Shown here one piece after another: positions 1-5,487 of a stretch of 5,487 bases of DNA. The stretch is from an uncultured Moheibacter sp. (GTDB taxonomy: Bacteria; Bacteroidota; Bacteroidia; Flavobacteriales; Weeksellaceae): the NCBI GenBank assembly GCA_937875605.1, contig CALLXZ010000400.1, positions 1 to 5,487 of the forward strand. The letters are read 5' to 3'. A model generated the notes under the pieces. The model saw only the letters and a program-made list of their open reading frames with translations, was not told where the DNA came from and searched no databases. Every line of letters starts with the position of its first letter. The first letter of the stretch is position 1. The translations under genes and the position numbers were made by a program.

Positions 1-105
1 TCTGCTACTATTTTAGTAGTAATTGGGGTTTCTCATATTTCGTATTTTTATGTTGAAAAAAAGATTTTATACTATAAAAATAGATTTGCTATGGTAAAAA
101 GTTAA
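1..105 (+). CDS. Acyltransferase-3 family membrane protein, C-terminal fragment (cut by window edge)
   Basis: The reading frame is open from base 1 and stops at TAA 103-105, giving the last 34 residues of a protein whose start lies outside the window. The visible part is one hydrophobic membrane segment (ILVVIGVSHISYFYV) followed by a basic tail with EKKIL, the usual ending of acyltransferase-3 (OafA-like) proteins, where the last helix is followed by an FE(K/R)-type motif. The family call rests mainly on its match to the complete acyltransferase at 666-1754: about 24 of 34 residues are identical without gaps. By analogy it would be an inner-membrane O-acyltransferase modifying a surface glycan. 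Its catalytic N-terminal half cannot be seen, so whether it is active is unknown. The next gene starts 31 bases downstream, so co-transcription is likely. Confidence 0.8.
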   Translation, partial: SATILVVIGVSHISYFYVEKKILYYKNRFAMVKS

Positions 106-136
106 AACACGAATAAGGAATATTAAATTTAATAAA

Positions 137-586
137 ATGGTAATGAAAAAATCATTTTTATGGGTTATTAGATTTTATCGAAGAACACGACGTCACTCCA
201 TTCAACTATTTTATTCATATAAATATTATCAGTCTAAAAGACTCGCAGAATGTTGTGATATTAGGTGCGGTATAGACTATGTTGGAAAGAAAGGCGTAAG
301 GTTTCCTCATCCAATTGGTGTGGTAATTGGAATAGGGGTGAAATTAGGAAATAACTGTATTATTTTTCAAAATACTACTATTGGAACAAAAACACTCTTC
401 AAAGAAGATTATCCTGTCATAGGAGAAAATGTAATAATCGGTGCTAATTCTATTATAATAGGAGATATAATAGTTGGGGACAATGTAACGATTGGGGCTT
501 CATCTCTTGTTAATATTGATTTGCCAAATAATGCAATAGCCATTGGTTGTCCTGCAAAAATTATTGGTTACAATAAAAAGGATTAA
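137..586 (+). CDS. Serine-acetyltransferase-like hexapeptide-repeat acetyltransferase (probable glycan O- or N-acetyltransferase)
   Basis: This 149-residue protein has a short basic/aromatic N-terminus (1-40) and then a left-handed beta-helix built from hexapeptide repeats (about 52-125, e.g. VVIGIGVKLGNN, VIIGANSIIIGD, VTIGASS), closing with the GCPAKIIG motif (137-144). That layout is the catalytic half of CysE-type acetyltransferases, which use acetyl-CoA. His58 in FPHPIGVVIG aligns with the catalytic His158 of E. coli CysE. The serine-binding His193 of CysE (in DRHPKI) is Tyr92 here (EDYPVI), and the long helical N-terminal domain of true CysE (about 270 residues) is missing. With its position between acyltransferase genes and next to glycosyltransferases, this favours a sugar acceptor, as in WcaB-like proteins, over cysteine synthesis; the acceptor is inferred. 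A second start at 143 (Met3) is possible. No strong ribosome binding site is seen, only AAGGAA 16 bases upstream. Confidence 0.88.
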   Translation: MVMKKSFLWVIRFYRRTRRHSIQLFYSYKYYQSKRLAECCDIRCGIDYVGKKGVRFPHPIGVVIGIGVKLGNNCIIFQNTTIGTKTLFKEDYPVIGENVIIGANSIIIGDIIVGDNVTIGASSLVNIDLPNNAIAIGCPAKIIGYNKKD

Positions 587-665
587 GTGCTCATTTCTTT
601 AATTGAGTAAAGAGTAGTATGAAAATATTTAATTGTAGCCTCGAAATGATGAAAATAAACTAATA

Positions 666-1754
666 ATGCGGAAAAATAAAACAATTTATCTTTCGGGTTT
701 AAATGGAATAAGGGCCATTGCTGCAATAGCCGTAATTATATCTCATATAGGTTTGAATTTGGAATTATATGTTATTCCTAATCTTGGAGGTTATGCACTG
801 GCAAGTTTTGGAGTTACCATGTTTTTTGCTTTAAGTGGATTTTTGATTACCTATTTACTTTTAAGGGAAAAAGAAAAGACAAATACCATTAAAGTTAGGA
901 AATTCTACTTCCGTAGAATACTAAGAATCTGGCCGCTCTATTATTTTTACTTAATAATCACTTTAGCAGTGATAGGGTTTACTGTAAATCAATACTCTTG
1001 GATGTACATTTTTTTGTTACCCAATGTTCCTTTTACATTAAATGCTTCAGGATTGTTCGCGGCAACTTTGCCTTATTTAAATCATTATTGGTCAGTAGGC
1101 GTAGAAGAGCAATTCTATGCATTTTGGCCTTGGATAGTCAAAAAGTCAAAAAAAATATTTTTTGCAATGTTCATTTTTTCCATTTTATTTTTTCTTATGA
1201 AAGTAGTTCTTTCAATGCTGGATGCGCCTAAATTTATCCTTACATTATTACATTATACAAGATTTGGCTGTTTGGCAATGGGCGGTGTGGGTGCTTATTT
1301 ATTAATTCAGCAAAACAATCTGTTTTTAAAAATAGTACAACATAAGGTTTTGGAGGTTTCAGCTTGGTTAATTATTCTTTTAATTGCAATCAATAGATTT
1401 CATATCTTTTCAATAATTGATCATGAAATAGTGACGATTGCTACACTTGTGATTATAATCAATCAGGTAAATAACTCAAGAAGACTCATTTCACTTGAAA
1501 ATAAAGTTTTTGATTATTTAGGAAAGATATCATATGGGCTTTATATTTATAACCCTTTGATCATTTTTTTAGTTTCCTTATTACTGAAAAATTATTTGAG
1601 TCCTTATTATTCAGTGAACATAATTTTAATATATTCTATTACAATTTTAGTAGTAATTGGAGTTTCTCATCTGTCTTATTTCTATTTTGAAAAGAGGTTT
1701 TTAACAATCAAGGATAAATTTGCAGTTGTCAAAAGTAAAAGCAGTGCTTCATGA
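666..1754 (+). CDS. Acyltransferase-3 (OafA-like) integral membrane O-acyltransferase
   Basis: This 362-residue polytopic inner-membrane protein has the usual acyltransferase-3 length. Family motifs appear in order: LNGIRAIAAIAVIISHIG (12-29) with the Arg16-x10-His27 pair; GVTMFFALSGFLIT (49-62); FYFRRILRIWPLYY (80-93); HYWSVGVEEQFY (140-151); LGKISYGLYIYNP (285-297); and a final helix followed by YFEKRFL (340-346). About ten hydrophobic segments lie between these. Known members transfer acyl groups, usually acetyl, onto O-antigen, peptidoglycan or exopolysaccharide sugars, so a role in decorating the glycan made by this locus is likely; donor and acceptor are not readable. The usual His of the LYxYHxP motif is Asn296. 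The tail resembles the truncated gene at 1-105, so these are duplicate genes. The stop overlaps the next start as ATGA, which suggests translational coupling. The 79 bases upstream contain no convincing promoter or ribosome binding site. Confidence 0.93.
   Translation: MRKNKTIYLSGLNGIRAIAAIAVIISHIGLNLELYVIPNLGGYALASFGVTMFFALSGFLITYLLLREKEKTNTIKVRKFYFRRILRIWPLYYFYLIITLAVIGFTVNQYSWMYIFLLPNVPFTLNASGLFAATLPYLNHYWSVGVEEQFYAFWPWIVKKSKKIFFAMFIFSILFFLMKVVLSMLDAPKFILTLLHYTRFGCLAMGGVGAYLLIQQNNLFLKIVQHKVLEVSAWLIILLIAINRFHIFSIIDHEIVTIATLVIIINQVNNSRRLISLENKVFDYLGKISYGLYIYNPLIIFLVSLLLKNYLSPYYSVNIILIYSITILVVIGVSHLSYFYFEKRFLTIKDKFAVVKSKSSAS
1635..1739 (+). repeat. Diverged direct-repeat copy of bases 1-105 (duplicated acyltransferase 3' end)
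   Basis: Bases 1635-1739 align without gaps to 1-105, with about 79 of 105 positions identical by hand count. The best stretch is ATTTTAGTAGTAATTGG (10-26 and 1644-1660). Both copies are read in the same codon phase, so this is gene paralogy rather than a mobile repeat. The TAA that ends copy 1 (103-105) aligns with AAA (Lys358) in copy 2, which continues for four more codons before stopping inside the next gene's start. Confidence 0.8.
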
Positions 1755-2938
1755 AAAACCTCCTTTTCATAACTTGGGACGGACCACAAACTTCCTATAT
1801 GGAAGGATTATTTCTGCCCATTTTTCATGCGGTGGAAAAGCAGAGAAATGTTAATTTTCACATTATACAATTCACTTGGGCGAATTCTGAAAAAACAAAT
1901 TCTATCCAAAAATTAGCAGAAAATTATCAGATTAAATACACCGCTTTTCCCATTTCCAGAAAACCACACCCCCTCATAGGTTCCGCTTTTACGGTTTGGA
2001 AAGGGATTAAATTCATTAAAAACTACAACAGAAAAAATAAAATTGATACCGTGATGCCAAGAAGCACAATGCCCGCTTTAATGGTGAACAGAATCAAAAA
2101 AAGTAATTTTAAACTCATTTTCGATGCAGACGGATTACCTTTGGAAGAACGCATCGATTTTGCAGGACTTTCCCCAAAAAGCAAGCAATATCAATTTTTG
2201 AAATCCGAAGAAAGAAAAATAATTCAAAATGCAGATGTAGTGATTACCCGTTCCCAGAAATCAATTCAGCATCATTTAAAACAAAATAAAAATGTAGACC
2301 CAACAAAATTTCATGTCGTTTTTAATGGAAGAAATTCCGAATTCTTTAAACCCAATTCCGAAAAAAGAATCCTAAAACGAAAAGAATTAAACATCACAGA
2401 TCAGGAAAAAATTTTCGTTTATTGTGGTTCATTAGGGGCGCAATACGGCTGGAAAGAAATGAACGAAATTGTAAATAAATACGCAAAAAATCATCCGGCA
2501 AAATTTTTTGTACTTACCGGAAATACAGAATTTGCAGAAAAAAATCTTCCTGAATCACTAAAATCAATCACCATCATTCTCAGTTTGCCATTTGAAAAAA
2601 TTCCCGAATATTTGAATATTGCCGACGTTGCTTTTGCCATCAGAGATCCAAAGCCAAGCATGAAAGGCGTTTCACCCATAAAATTAGGAGAATATTTGTT
2701 GATGAATTTGCCCACCATCGCTTCCTCTGGAATTGGTGATACCGATGAAATTATTTCACAAACACCCAATTGTTTTATCTTTGATCATGAAAACAAAAAG
2801 AATATCGAAAATGCTGTGCTTTTTGTAGAAAAATTGCAGCATACCAATTCGGATGAAATAAGAAAAATCGGAAAAAAATATTTTTCTTTGGAAAAAAGTG
2901 CCGAAAATTATATAAAAGCGTTAAATACAATTTATTGA
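1751..2938 (+). CDS. GT-B glycosyltransferase, GT4-like (family 1 type)
   Basis: This 395-residue protein has the two-domain GT-B layout. The N-terminal domain (1 to about 200) begins with a strand and loop (KNLLFITWDGPQ, 2-13) and includes KLIFDADGLPLEE (121-133) and ADVVITRSQ (161-169). The C-terminal nucleotide-sugar domain starts near 220 with FVYCGSLGAQYGW (222-234) and carries SPIKLGEYLLMNLPTIAS (308-325). In that segment Glu314 sits where GT4 enzymes have the second Glu of the EX7E motif, which contacts the sugar nucleotide. There is no signal peptide or clear membrane helix, so it likely works on the cytoplasmic face of the inner membrane, adding one sugar to a lipid-linked repeat unit. 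The specific sugar cannot be read. The start overlaps the preceding stop (ATGA) and its own stop overlaps the next start (TTGA), so it is the middle of a tightly coupled gene chain. Confidence 0.88.
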   Translation: MKNLLFITWDGPQTSYMEGLFLPIFHAVEKQRNVNFHIIQFTWANSEKTNSIQKLAENYQIKYTAFPISRKPHPLIGSAFTVWKGIKFIKNYNRKNKIDTVMPRSTMPALMVNRIKKSNFKLIFDADGLPLEERIDFAGLSPKSKQYQFLKSEERKIIQNADVVITRSQKSIQHHLKQNKNVDPTKFHVVFNGRNSEFFKPNSEKRILKRKELNITDQEKIFVYCGSLGAQYGWKEMNEIVNKYAKNHPAKFFVLTGNTEFAEKNLPESLKSITIILSLPFEKIPEYLNIADVAFAIRDPKPSMKGVSPIKLGEYLLMNLPTIASSGIGDTDEIISQTPNCFIFDHENKKNIENAVLFVEKLQHTNSDEIRKIGKKYFSLEKSAENYIKALNTIY

Positions 2939-3993
2939 AAATCCTCTACCTTACGAAATATACTTCCAAAGCCGCAAGTTCCCGTATGCGGAGCTATCAG
3001 TATTTTCCTTATTTGGAAAAGGACGGATTTGAAATTACCATAAAACCTTTTTTTGAGGATGAATATCTGGAAGATCTTTACAATGGAAAGAAAAATATGG
3101 GTTCGGTTGTAAAGTCTTATTTCAAAAGATTTTTGGTTTTGTTTTCCATAGGTCAATTTGATCGTGTGGTCATTGAGAAAGAAATTTTCCCTTATTTGCC
3201 GGCTTTTTCAGAACGTATTTTAAATTGGATGGGAATTAAATACATTGTGGACTATGATGATGCCATTTTTCATAATTACGACCAAAGCTCCAATCCTTAT
3301 TTCAAATTCTTTTTGAAAAAGAAAATTGACAAAGTCATGCGTTATTCGGATGTGGTGGTAGCGGGAAATTCTTATTTGGCAGCTCACGCAGAAAGAGCAG
3401 GAGCTAAACAAATAGATATCATTCCAACGGTCATTGATTTAAACCGATATCCGGTTAGGGAAAAGAATGATTCTCCTTCGTTTATTCTAGGTTGGATTGG
3501 TACAAAATCGACTTTTGAAAAACATTTAGCGCCTTGTAAAGATTGGATGATAAAGCTCTTGGCAAAAAATCCGGACATGGAATTACACATTGTCGGTATT
3601 CCCGAAGATAAGGGTTGGGGAAACCAGATCAAATGGATTCCTTGGAAGGAGGACACAGAGGTTTTGGAAATAGGTAAGATGGATGTGGGCATTATGCCGC
3701 TACAAGATTCTTTATGGGAAAGAGGAAAATGTGCCTATAAACTCATTCAGTATGCAGCCTGCGGAATTCCGGGAATTGCTTCGGATGTTGGAATGAACCG
3801 TGAAGTCACCCTTCCAAACCATACCGGATTTTTAGCAAATACGACGGACGAATGGCTCAACCTTATCAATGAATTGAAAAATAATCCGCAGAAAAAAAAG
3901 GAATTAGGACATAATGCAAGAAAGTTAGTGGAAGAAAAATATTGTCTTCAGGTAACAGTTCAGAAATGGATAAGTCTTCTTTGCGGAAACTAA
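2935..3993 (+). CDS. GT-B glycosyltransferase (family 4/1 type), TTG start
   Basis: This 352-residue enzyme belongs to a type common in Bacteroidota polysaccharide clusters. Recognisable segments are KILYLTKYT (2-10), SSRMRSYQYFPYL (15-27), VVIEKEIFPYLP (78-89), YIVDYDDAIF (103-112), FILGWIGTKST (183-193), and WERGKCAYKLIQYAACGIPG (261-280) continuing to IASDVGMNREV (281-291). The last is the nucleotide-sugar-binding region, with Glu262 near the start of the motif; a full EX7E pair is not evident. I chose TTG at 2935 because it restores the first Rossmann strand and glycine-free loop typical of the fold, and because it overlaps the upstream stop by four bases (TTGA), like the ATGA junction at 1751. 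The first ATG (2986) would remove that strand. It likely adds a sugar to the lipid-linked glycan in the cytoplasm. The donor sugar is unknown. Confidence 0.88.
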   Translation: MKILYLTKYTSKAASSRMRSYQYFPYLEKDGFEITIKPFFEDEYLEDLYNGKKNMGSVVKSYFKRFLVLFSIGQFDRVVIEKEIFPYLPAFSERILNWMGIKYIVDYDDAIFHNYDQSSNPYFKFFLKKKIDKVMRYSDVVVAGNSYLAAHAERAGAKQIDIIPTVIDLNRYPVREKNDSPSFILGWIGTKSTFEKHLAPCKDWMIKLLAKNPDMELHIVGIPEDKGWGNQIKWIPWKEDTEVLEIGKMDVGIMPLQDSLWERGKCAYKLIQYAACGIPGIASDVGMNREVTLPNHTGFLANTTDEWLNLINELKNNPQKKKELGHNARKLVEEKYCLQVTVQKWISLLCGN

Positions 3994-4014
3994 TTAATAA
4001 TCACATCATTTTTC

Positions 4015-4022
4015 TACATTTG
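4015..4022 (+). promoter_or_regulatory. Bacteroidota -7 promoter element (TAnnTTTG) before the polymerase-like gene
   Basis: TACATTTG matches the Bacteroidota sigma-ABfr -7 consensus TAnnTTTG exactly. It ends five bases before the ATG at 4028, so transcription would begin about at the start codon and give a leaderless or nearly leaderless mRNA. No TTG/TTTG -33 element is found at the expected distance; the nearest upstream TTTG (3980-3983) is too far. The 34-base gap between genes leaves room for a promoter here, although read-through from upstream is also plausible. Confidence 0.5.
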
Positions 4023-4027
4023 CCAAA

Positions 4028-5179
4028 ATGGTATTGGATTTAATTTACACACCGATCATCATCGCATTGGGAATGGGGTTCGTTAACCTATTTCAAAAGG
4101 AACTGACATCTGCTAATTTCAAAATGCTTCAGTATTTATTTTTCTTTCATCTTTTAATCGGAGCTTATTATTGTTTTTTTATTCCCGGAGATGCCGTGGG
4201 ATATTGGAGAGTTCCAAAGACCTATTCATTTAATACATTTATGAATGGAATTTTTAACGGTGAGGGAACGATGTTTATGTATGCATTGAATTTTCCTTTT
4301 ACCAATCTTTTGGGGATGTCTTATTTTTCCAACACGCTTTTGTTCTCGCTATTTGGTTTTATAGGTATGACCTTTTTTTATATGGTAACTGTAAAAACCA
4401 TTCCGTATGTAAAAATGATAAATGGCTATGCCTTATTTCCCTTGGTATTTTTTCTTCCCAATCTTCATATCTGGAGTGTTTCCGTCGGAAAAGATTCTAT
4501 TCTTTTTATGTGCATCGGGATGTTTGCATATGGCATATTAAAACCTTTAAGCAGAATTCCGCTCTTGACAATAAGTATCTTATTGGCATTGGCGATTCGT
4601 CCTCACATGGTTTTATTTATGATGGCAGGATTTGGAGTGGCGTATGTGTTTGGAGGAAAAGTGTCGGGGATTCAACGAATTATTTTTTCTGTAGCACTTA
4701 TTGGCGTTGGAATAGCGATTTTACCAAGTGTTATGGAATTTGCCAAAATTGAAGAGGCTTCCGTGGAAGCATTTGATGATTTTGCTCAAAAAAAGTCTAA
4801 CGTTTTGAGCCGTGCCAGTTCCGGTTCTGCTATTGATATTTCTTCTTATCCCTTTCCGCTCAAGGTAGTCACTTTTTGGTTTCGTCCTTTGTTTTTTGAT
4901 GCGCATAATATCAATAGCTTATTGGCATCCATCGAAAATATTTTACTGGTTTCCTTGTTTGTAATGGCAATGCGCTTAAAACCGCTCAAAGCTTTTAAAG
5001 CCGCACCTTTTGTTATCAAAGGACTGGTTATTTTTTTAATTGTTGGGACGTTGGCTTTTTCACAGTCGCTTGGAAACTTAGGAATTATGATCCGGATGCG
5101 GAATATGTTTTTGCCAGGTATGTTGATATTTCTTTTATGGGTTTTTTCCTATCACTATCAGACAAGGTTAAAGAAATGA
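4028..5179 (+). CDS. Polytopic membrane protein, candidate glycan repeat-unit polymerase (Wzy/EpsG-like)
   Basis: This 383-residue protein is mostly hydrophobic, with about ten to twelve membrane segments (for example 6-22, 36-52, 102-121, 134-148, 155-171, 177-190, 193-209, 217-236, 300-316, 328-345, 360-375). Conserved-looking polar spots sit at segment ends: PGDAVGYW (53-60), SVGKDSILF (152-160), AIRPHM (189-194), FRPLFF (285-290) and IRMRNMFLPG (355-364). Arg/Lys/His/Asp spots of this kind in a multi-helix protein beside glycosyltransferases fit Wzy or EpsG-like polymerases, which join lipid-linked repeat units on the periplasmic side. Wzy sequences are too variable to prove this by eye. 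A flippase is less likely, because the MATE/Wzx pattern of twelve regular helices is not seen. A loop at about 237-278 is charged and serine-rich. The start ATG at 4028 has a -7 promoter element directly before it. The next gene appears related. Confidence 0.6.
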   Translation: MVLDLIYTPIIIALGMGFVNLFQKELTSANFKMLQYLFFFHLLIGAYYCFFIPGDAVGYWRVPKTYSFNTFMNGIFNGEGTMFMYALNFPFTNLLGMSYFSNTLLFSLFGFIGMTFFYMVTVKTIPYVKMINGYALFPLVFFLPNLHIWSVSVGKDSILFMCIGMFAYGILKPLSRIPLLTISILLALAIRPHMVLFMMAGFGVAYVFGGKVSGIQRIIFSVALIGVGIAILPSVMEFAKIEEASVEAFDDFAQKKSNVLSRASSGSAIDISSYPFPLKVVTFWFRPLFFDAHNINSLLASIENILLVSLFVMAMRLKPLKAFKAAPFVIKGLVIFLIVGTLAFSQSLGNLGIMIRMRNMFLPGMLIFLLWVFSYHYQTRLKK

Positions 5180-5209
5180 GCGGCAATCTTGTAGCGTTTT
5201 GGAAGATAG

Positions 5210-5236
5210 ATCAGCGAAAATCCGCATGACCTGCGG
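5210..5236 (+). repeat. Short degenerate repeat patch in the intergenic spacer
   Basis: Three related heptamers, ATCAGCG (5210-5216), ATCCGCA (5220-5226) and ACCTGCG (5229-5235), lie 9-10 bases apart, in a patch clearly more GC-rich than the surrounding A/T-rich spacer. The arrangement resembles the short ATCTGCG-type intergenic repeats I recall from flavobacterial genomes, but that resemblance is from memory and unverified. Confidence 0.35.
5222..5236 (+). other. Small GC-rich hairpin (CCGCA/TGCGG)
   Basis: CCGCA (5222-5226) and TGCGG (5232-5236) are perfect inverted complements around the five-base loop TGACC, and could be lengthened by a T-G pair outside. It lies about 43 bases after the stop of the polymerase-like gene and before the promoter of the next one, where a transcription end would fit. 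No T-run follows it, so it is not a textbook intrinsic terminator. It may instead be part of the repeat patch that overlaps it. Confidence 0.4.
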
Positions 5237-5294
5237 GAGAATATACCATAATTCCATAAGAAGAAATATTATTTAAATGAAATCTCGCATTTAT

Positions 5295-5323
5295 TTTGTT
5301 CTAAATTCGCACTACTAAATTTG
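5295..5323 (+). promoter_or_regulatory. Bacteroidota-type promoter (TTTG, 17 bases, TAnnTTTG)
   Basis: TAAATTTG (5316-5323) matches the -7 consensus TAnnTTTG exactly, and TTTG (5295-5298) lies 17 bases upstream as a -33 candidate, close to the spacing reported for Bacteroidota promoters. The element ends four bases before the ATG at 5328, so the expected transcript start falls at or just after the start codon. Together with the 148-base spacer and hairpin upstream, this suggests the last gene begins its own transcription unit. Confidence 0.6.
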
Positions 5324-5327
5324 TCCG

Positions 5328-5487
5328 ATGAACTCCAAACTCATCCTACGCTATTTTCCTTACTTCCTTTTACTCTACCATTTGGGATTTTCTTGGTTGG
5401 CGTATGATTATGTAAACCAGCACAATGGTGATGCAGTGAAATATTGGTTTGTAGGAAAGAATCTTTCCGCTACCAGTTGGACAGATT
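5328..5487 (+). CDS. Membrane protein, N-terminal fragment, related to the preceding polymerase-like protein (cut by window edge)
   Basis: An open frame begins at ATG 5328 and runs off the right edge, giving 53 complete codons. An in-frame TAA at 5316-5318 rules out a start further upstream. Residues 5-29 are a hydrophobic, aromatic-rich helix (LILRYFPYFLLLYHLGF and onward), followed by NGDAVKYWFVGKNLS (33-47). The GDAVxYW motif matches PGDAVGYW in the protein at 4028-5179, and both follow a helix containing a His, so the two are probably paralogs. The first protein has an extra N-terminal helix that this one lacks. A role as a second polymerase-like or related glycan membrane enzyme is an inference from this short motif and the context. 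A separate promoter lies immediately before it. Confidence 0.7.
   Translation, partial: MNSKLILRYFPYFLLLYHLGFSWLAYDYVNQHNGDAVKYWFVGKNLSATSWTD

Noticed and set aside
122..133. Perfect 12-base palindrome ATTAAATTTAAT before the acetyltransferase, containing TAAATTTA, which resembles a -7 element
   Set aside because: The last base of the -7 consensus (G) is missing, and A/T-only palindromes are expected by chance in such DNA; the 31-base gap suggests read-through from the gene before.
596..613. Possible hairpin TCTTTA-ATTGAG-TAAAGA after the acetyltransferase gene
   Set aside because: The stem is short and almost all A/T, with no following T-run; it is too weak to call a terminator.
998..1231. 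Plus-strand open frame of 77 codons in another frame of the acyltransferase gene
   Set aside because: It is entirely contained in a gene with clear family motifs; a shadow frame.
2491..2769. Minus-strand open frame of 92 codons inside the first glycosyltransferase gene
   Set aside because: It lies wholly within a well-supported gene on the other strand and shows no domain features; a shadow frame.
3384..3692. Minus-strand open frame of 102 codons inside the second glycosyltransferase gene
   Set aside because: It is antisense to conserved glycosyltransferase motifs and its predicted protein has no recognisable features.
5176..5229. A 17-codon frame (ATG at 5176, TGA at 5227) overlapping the stop of the polymerase-like gene as ATGA
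   Set aside because: It is very short, has no recognisable composition or motif, and runs into the repeat patch; the overlap is likely chance.
5277..5318. A 13-codon frame (ATG at 5277, TAA at 5316) before the last gene, leader-peptide-like in position
   Set aside because: Its stop lies inside the predicted -7 promoter element, so it would not be on the downstream transcript; no attenuator structure is seen.

Overview
The window looks like part of a surface-polysaccharide locus (O-antigen, capsule or exopolysaccharide) from a member of the Bacteroidota, most likely a Flavobacteriia/Chryseobacterium-type organism. The reasons are the low-GC, A/T-rich coding style, the lack of convincing Shine-Dalgarno sequences, two matches to the Bacteroidota -7 promoter element TAnnTTTG, and proteins of types common in Bacteroidota glycan clusters. 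The taxonomic call is an inference. Everything reads on the + strand, coding is dense, and no RNA gene, insertion sequence or CRISPR array is visible.

Left part (1-1754), acyl-modification genes: the C-terminal tail of a membrane acyltransferase (1-105), a small left-handed beta-helix acetyltransferase of the serine-acetyltransferase type (137-586), then a complete acyltransferase-3 membrane protein (666-1754). The tail of the last is clearly paralogous to the truncated gene at the left edge. This part probably decorates the glycan with acyl (probably acetyl) groups.

Middle part (1751-3993), two glycosyltransferases: a GT4-like enzyme (1751-2938) and a second GT-B enzyme (2935-3993). They are chained by 4-nt start/stop overlaps (ATGA, then TTGA, the second using a TTG start). 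They probably add sugars to the lipid-linked repeat unit at the cytoplasmic face of the inner membrane.

Right part (4028-5487), polytopic membrane proteins: a 383-residue candidate Wzy/EpsG-like polymerase (4028-5179), a 148-base spacer with a small GC-rich hairpin/repeat patch, and the beginning of a second protein (5328 to the edge) that shares a GDAVxYW motif with the first. Both genes have a TAnnTTTG element ending only 4-5 bases before the ATG, which suggests separate promoters giving leaderless or nearly leaderless transcripts.

The genes can be read as one pathway: the glycosyltransferases build the unit, the membrane proteins may polymerise it, and the acyltransferases modify it. I see no clear sign of a wholly new system. 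The most interesting points are the duplicated acyltransferase, the two successive polymerase-like genes, the leaderless-type promoters and the repeat patch.
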